64,000 nt of DNA, taken from Pseudomonas fluorescens (GTDB lineage: Bacteria; Pseudomonadota; Gammaproteobacteria; Pseudomonadales; Pseudomonadaceae). Shown here in pieces: positions 63,661 to 64,000 of the stretch. Position 1 is the first letter of the stretch; each line of letters opens with the position of its first letter. A model generated the notes under the pieces. That model searched no databases, was not told the origin of the DNA, and saw only the letters and a program-made list of their open reading frames with translations. The position numbers were made by a program, and so were the translations under genes. Where the stretch lies: contig NZ_CABVHK010000005.1 of the NCBI RefSeq assembly GCF_902497785.1, forward strand, positions 186,001 to 250,000, given 5' to 3'.

Positions 63661-64000
63661 ATGTCCCGATCATTGATCCGCTGGATTCCGCGAGCAGCCT
63701 CAATTCTGCTCTGCCTTGCATTCTGGCAACTCGCCGCGAGTGGCCACTGGAACCTCGGCCTGGTCACTTTCGCCAACGTGCCAACACCCTTGGCCGTGAT
63801 TGAAGCGGCGATGGGCCTTGGCGACTCCGGCAAACTCGCCCAGCACCTGAGCAGCAGCCTCAGCCGGGTGTTCGCCGGTTACCTCGCGGCACTGATTATC
63901 GGCATCGCGCTGGGCCTGGCCATCGGCCGCTCGAGATGGGCCGAAGACCTGTTGCTGCCACCGCTGGAAGTGTTGCGCCCGATCCCGGCGGTGGCGTGGA
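63661..64000 (+). CDS. ABC transporter permease (SsuC/TauC type), partial
   Basis: The first 113 residues of a membrane protein that runs off the window end. GGAAG precedes the ATG (MSRSLIRWIPRAAS). A first helix (ILLCLAFWQLAASG) is followed by TPLAVIEAAMGL, LSSSLSRVFAGYLAALIIGI and LLLPPLEVLRPIPAVAW, the conserved N-terminal half of nitrate/sulfonate permeases. The ATPase gene would follow outside the window. Confidence 0.9.
   Translation, partial: MSRSLIRWIPRAASILLCLAFWQLAASGHWNLGLVTFANVPTPLAVIEAAMGLGDSGKLAQHLSSSLSRVFAGYLAALIIGIALGLAIGRSRWAEDLLLPPLEVLRPIPAVAW

Overview
The window looks like the chromosome of a denitrifying fluorescent pseudomonad. The GC content is high, gene order matches Pseudomonas denitrification and nitrate-respiration loci gene by gene (nirFCMS/nirQOP/norCBD/dnr; narXL/narK1K2GHJI-ppiC-moaA; moaB-moeA-ubiUVT), and REP palindromes of the '(C)TGTAGGAGC...' and 'GATCGCAGCCTTCGGCAGCTCCTAC' types sit between genes. 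Most of the first 45 kb is an anaerobic-respiration island. The last 19 kb is ordinary accessory metabolism.

Layout. 1-9.6 kb: nitrite reduction (nirF partial, nirC, nirM, nirS on the minus strand; divergent nirQOP) and nitric oxide reduction (norC, norB, norD), with a 1 kb block of inverted repeats between nirP and norC. 9.7-15.3 kb: NO sensing and defence: a zinc-ribbon membrane protein, dnr, a 29-residue membrane peptide, nnrS, a membrane protein, dnrN (RIC-type repair protein) and norR. Two intergenic regions here each carry three GGT-N7-ACC sites and sigma-54 promoters, so a NorR circuit can be read from the DNA. 15.4-20.5 kb: pdxH, molybdenum-cofactor genes moaB and moeA, and the O2-independent ubiquinone genes ubiU, ubiV, ubiT. 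21-36 kb: nitrate sensing and respiration: a second DNR-type regulator (dnrE-like), narL, narX, narK1, narK2, narGHJI, a parvulin and moaA. 36.2-39.3 kb: class III ribonucleotide reductase, in which nrdD lacks its glycyl-radical tail and a separate 55-codon gene carries it, followed by nrdG. 39.4-45 kb: a chemoreceptor, a ferrous iron uptake operon (ftrABCD) and two small genes flanking a perfect ANR/DNR box. 45-52 kb: a GNAT enzyme and two adjacent TRAP transporters (TAXI and DctPQM types). 52.7-58.9 kb: tRNA-Ser, a Bax-inhibitor-1 family protein, an Lrp regulator with a divergent EamA transporter, an FUSC-type protein, a GapN-like dehydrogenase and a Dyp peroxidase. 59-64 kb: a GntR/UTRA regulator with an AprA-like flavoprotein, an AprB-like ferredoxin and a nitrate/sulfonate-type ABC transporter that runs off the end.

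How it fits together. Nitrate enters by NarK1/K2, is reduced by NarGHI (Mo cofactor from MoaA/MoaB/MoeA, quinol from UbiUVT), nitrite is reduced by NirS with c551 (NirM), and NO by NorBC. ANR/DNR boxes (TTGAY-N4-ATCAA) lie in front of nirS/nirQ, norC, narK1, nrdD and a DUF3079 gene; a one-mismatch version precedes ftrA. NarL-type 7-2-7 inverted heptamers lie near narX, narK1 and dnrE. The most notable observations are the split class III reductase and the NorR/sigma-54 promoter that appears to feed a tiny membrane protein and then dnr itself.
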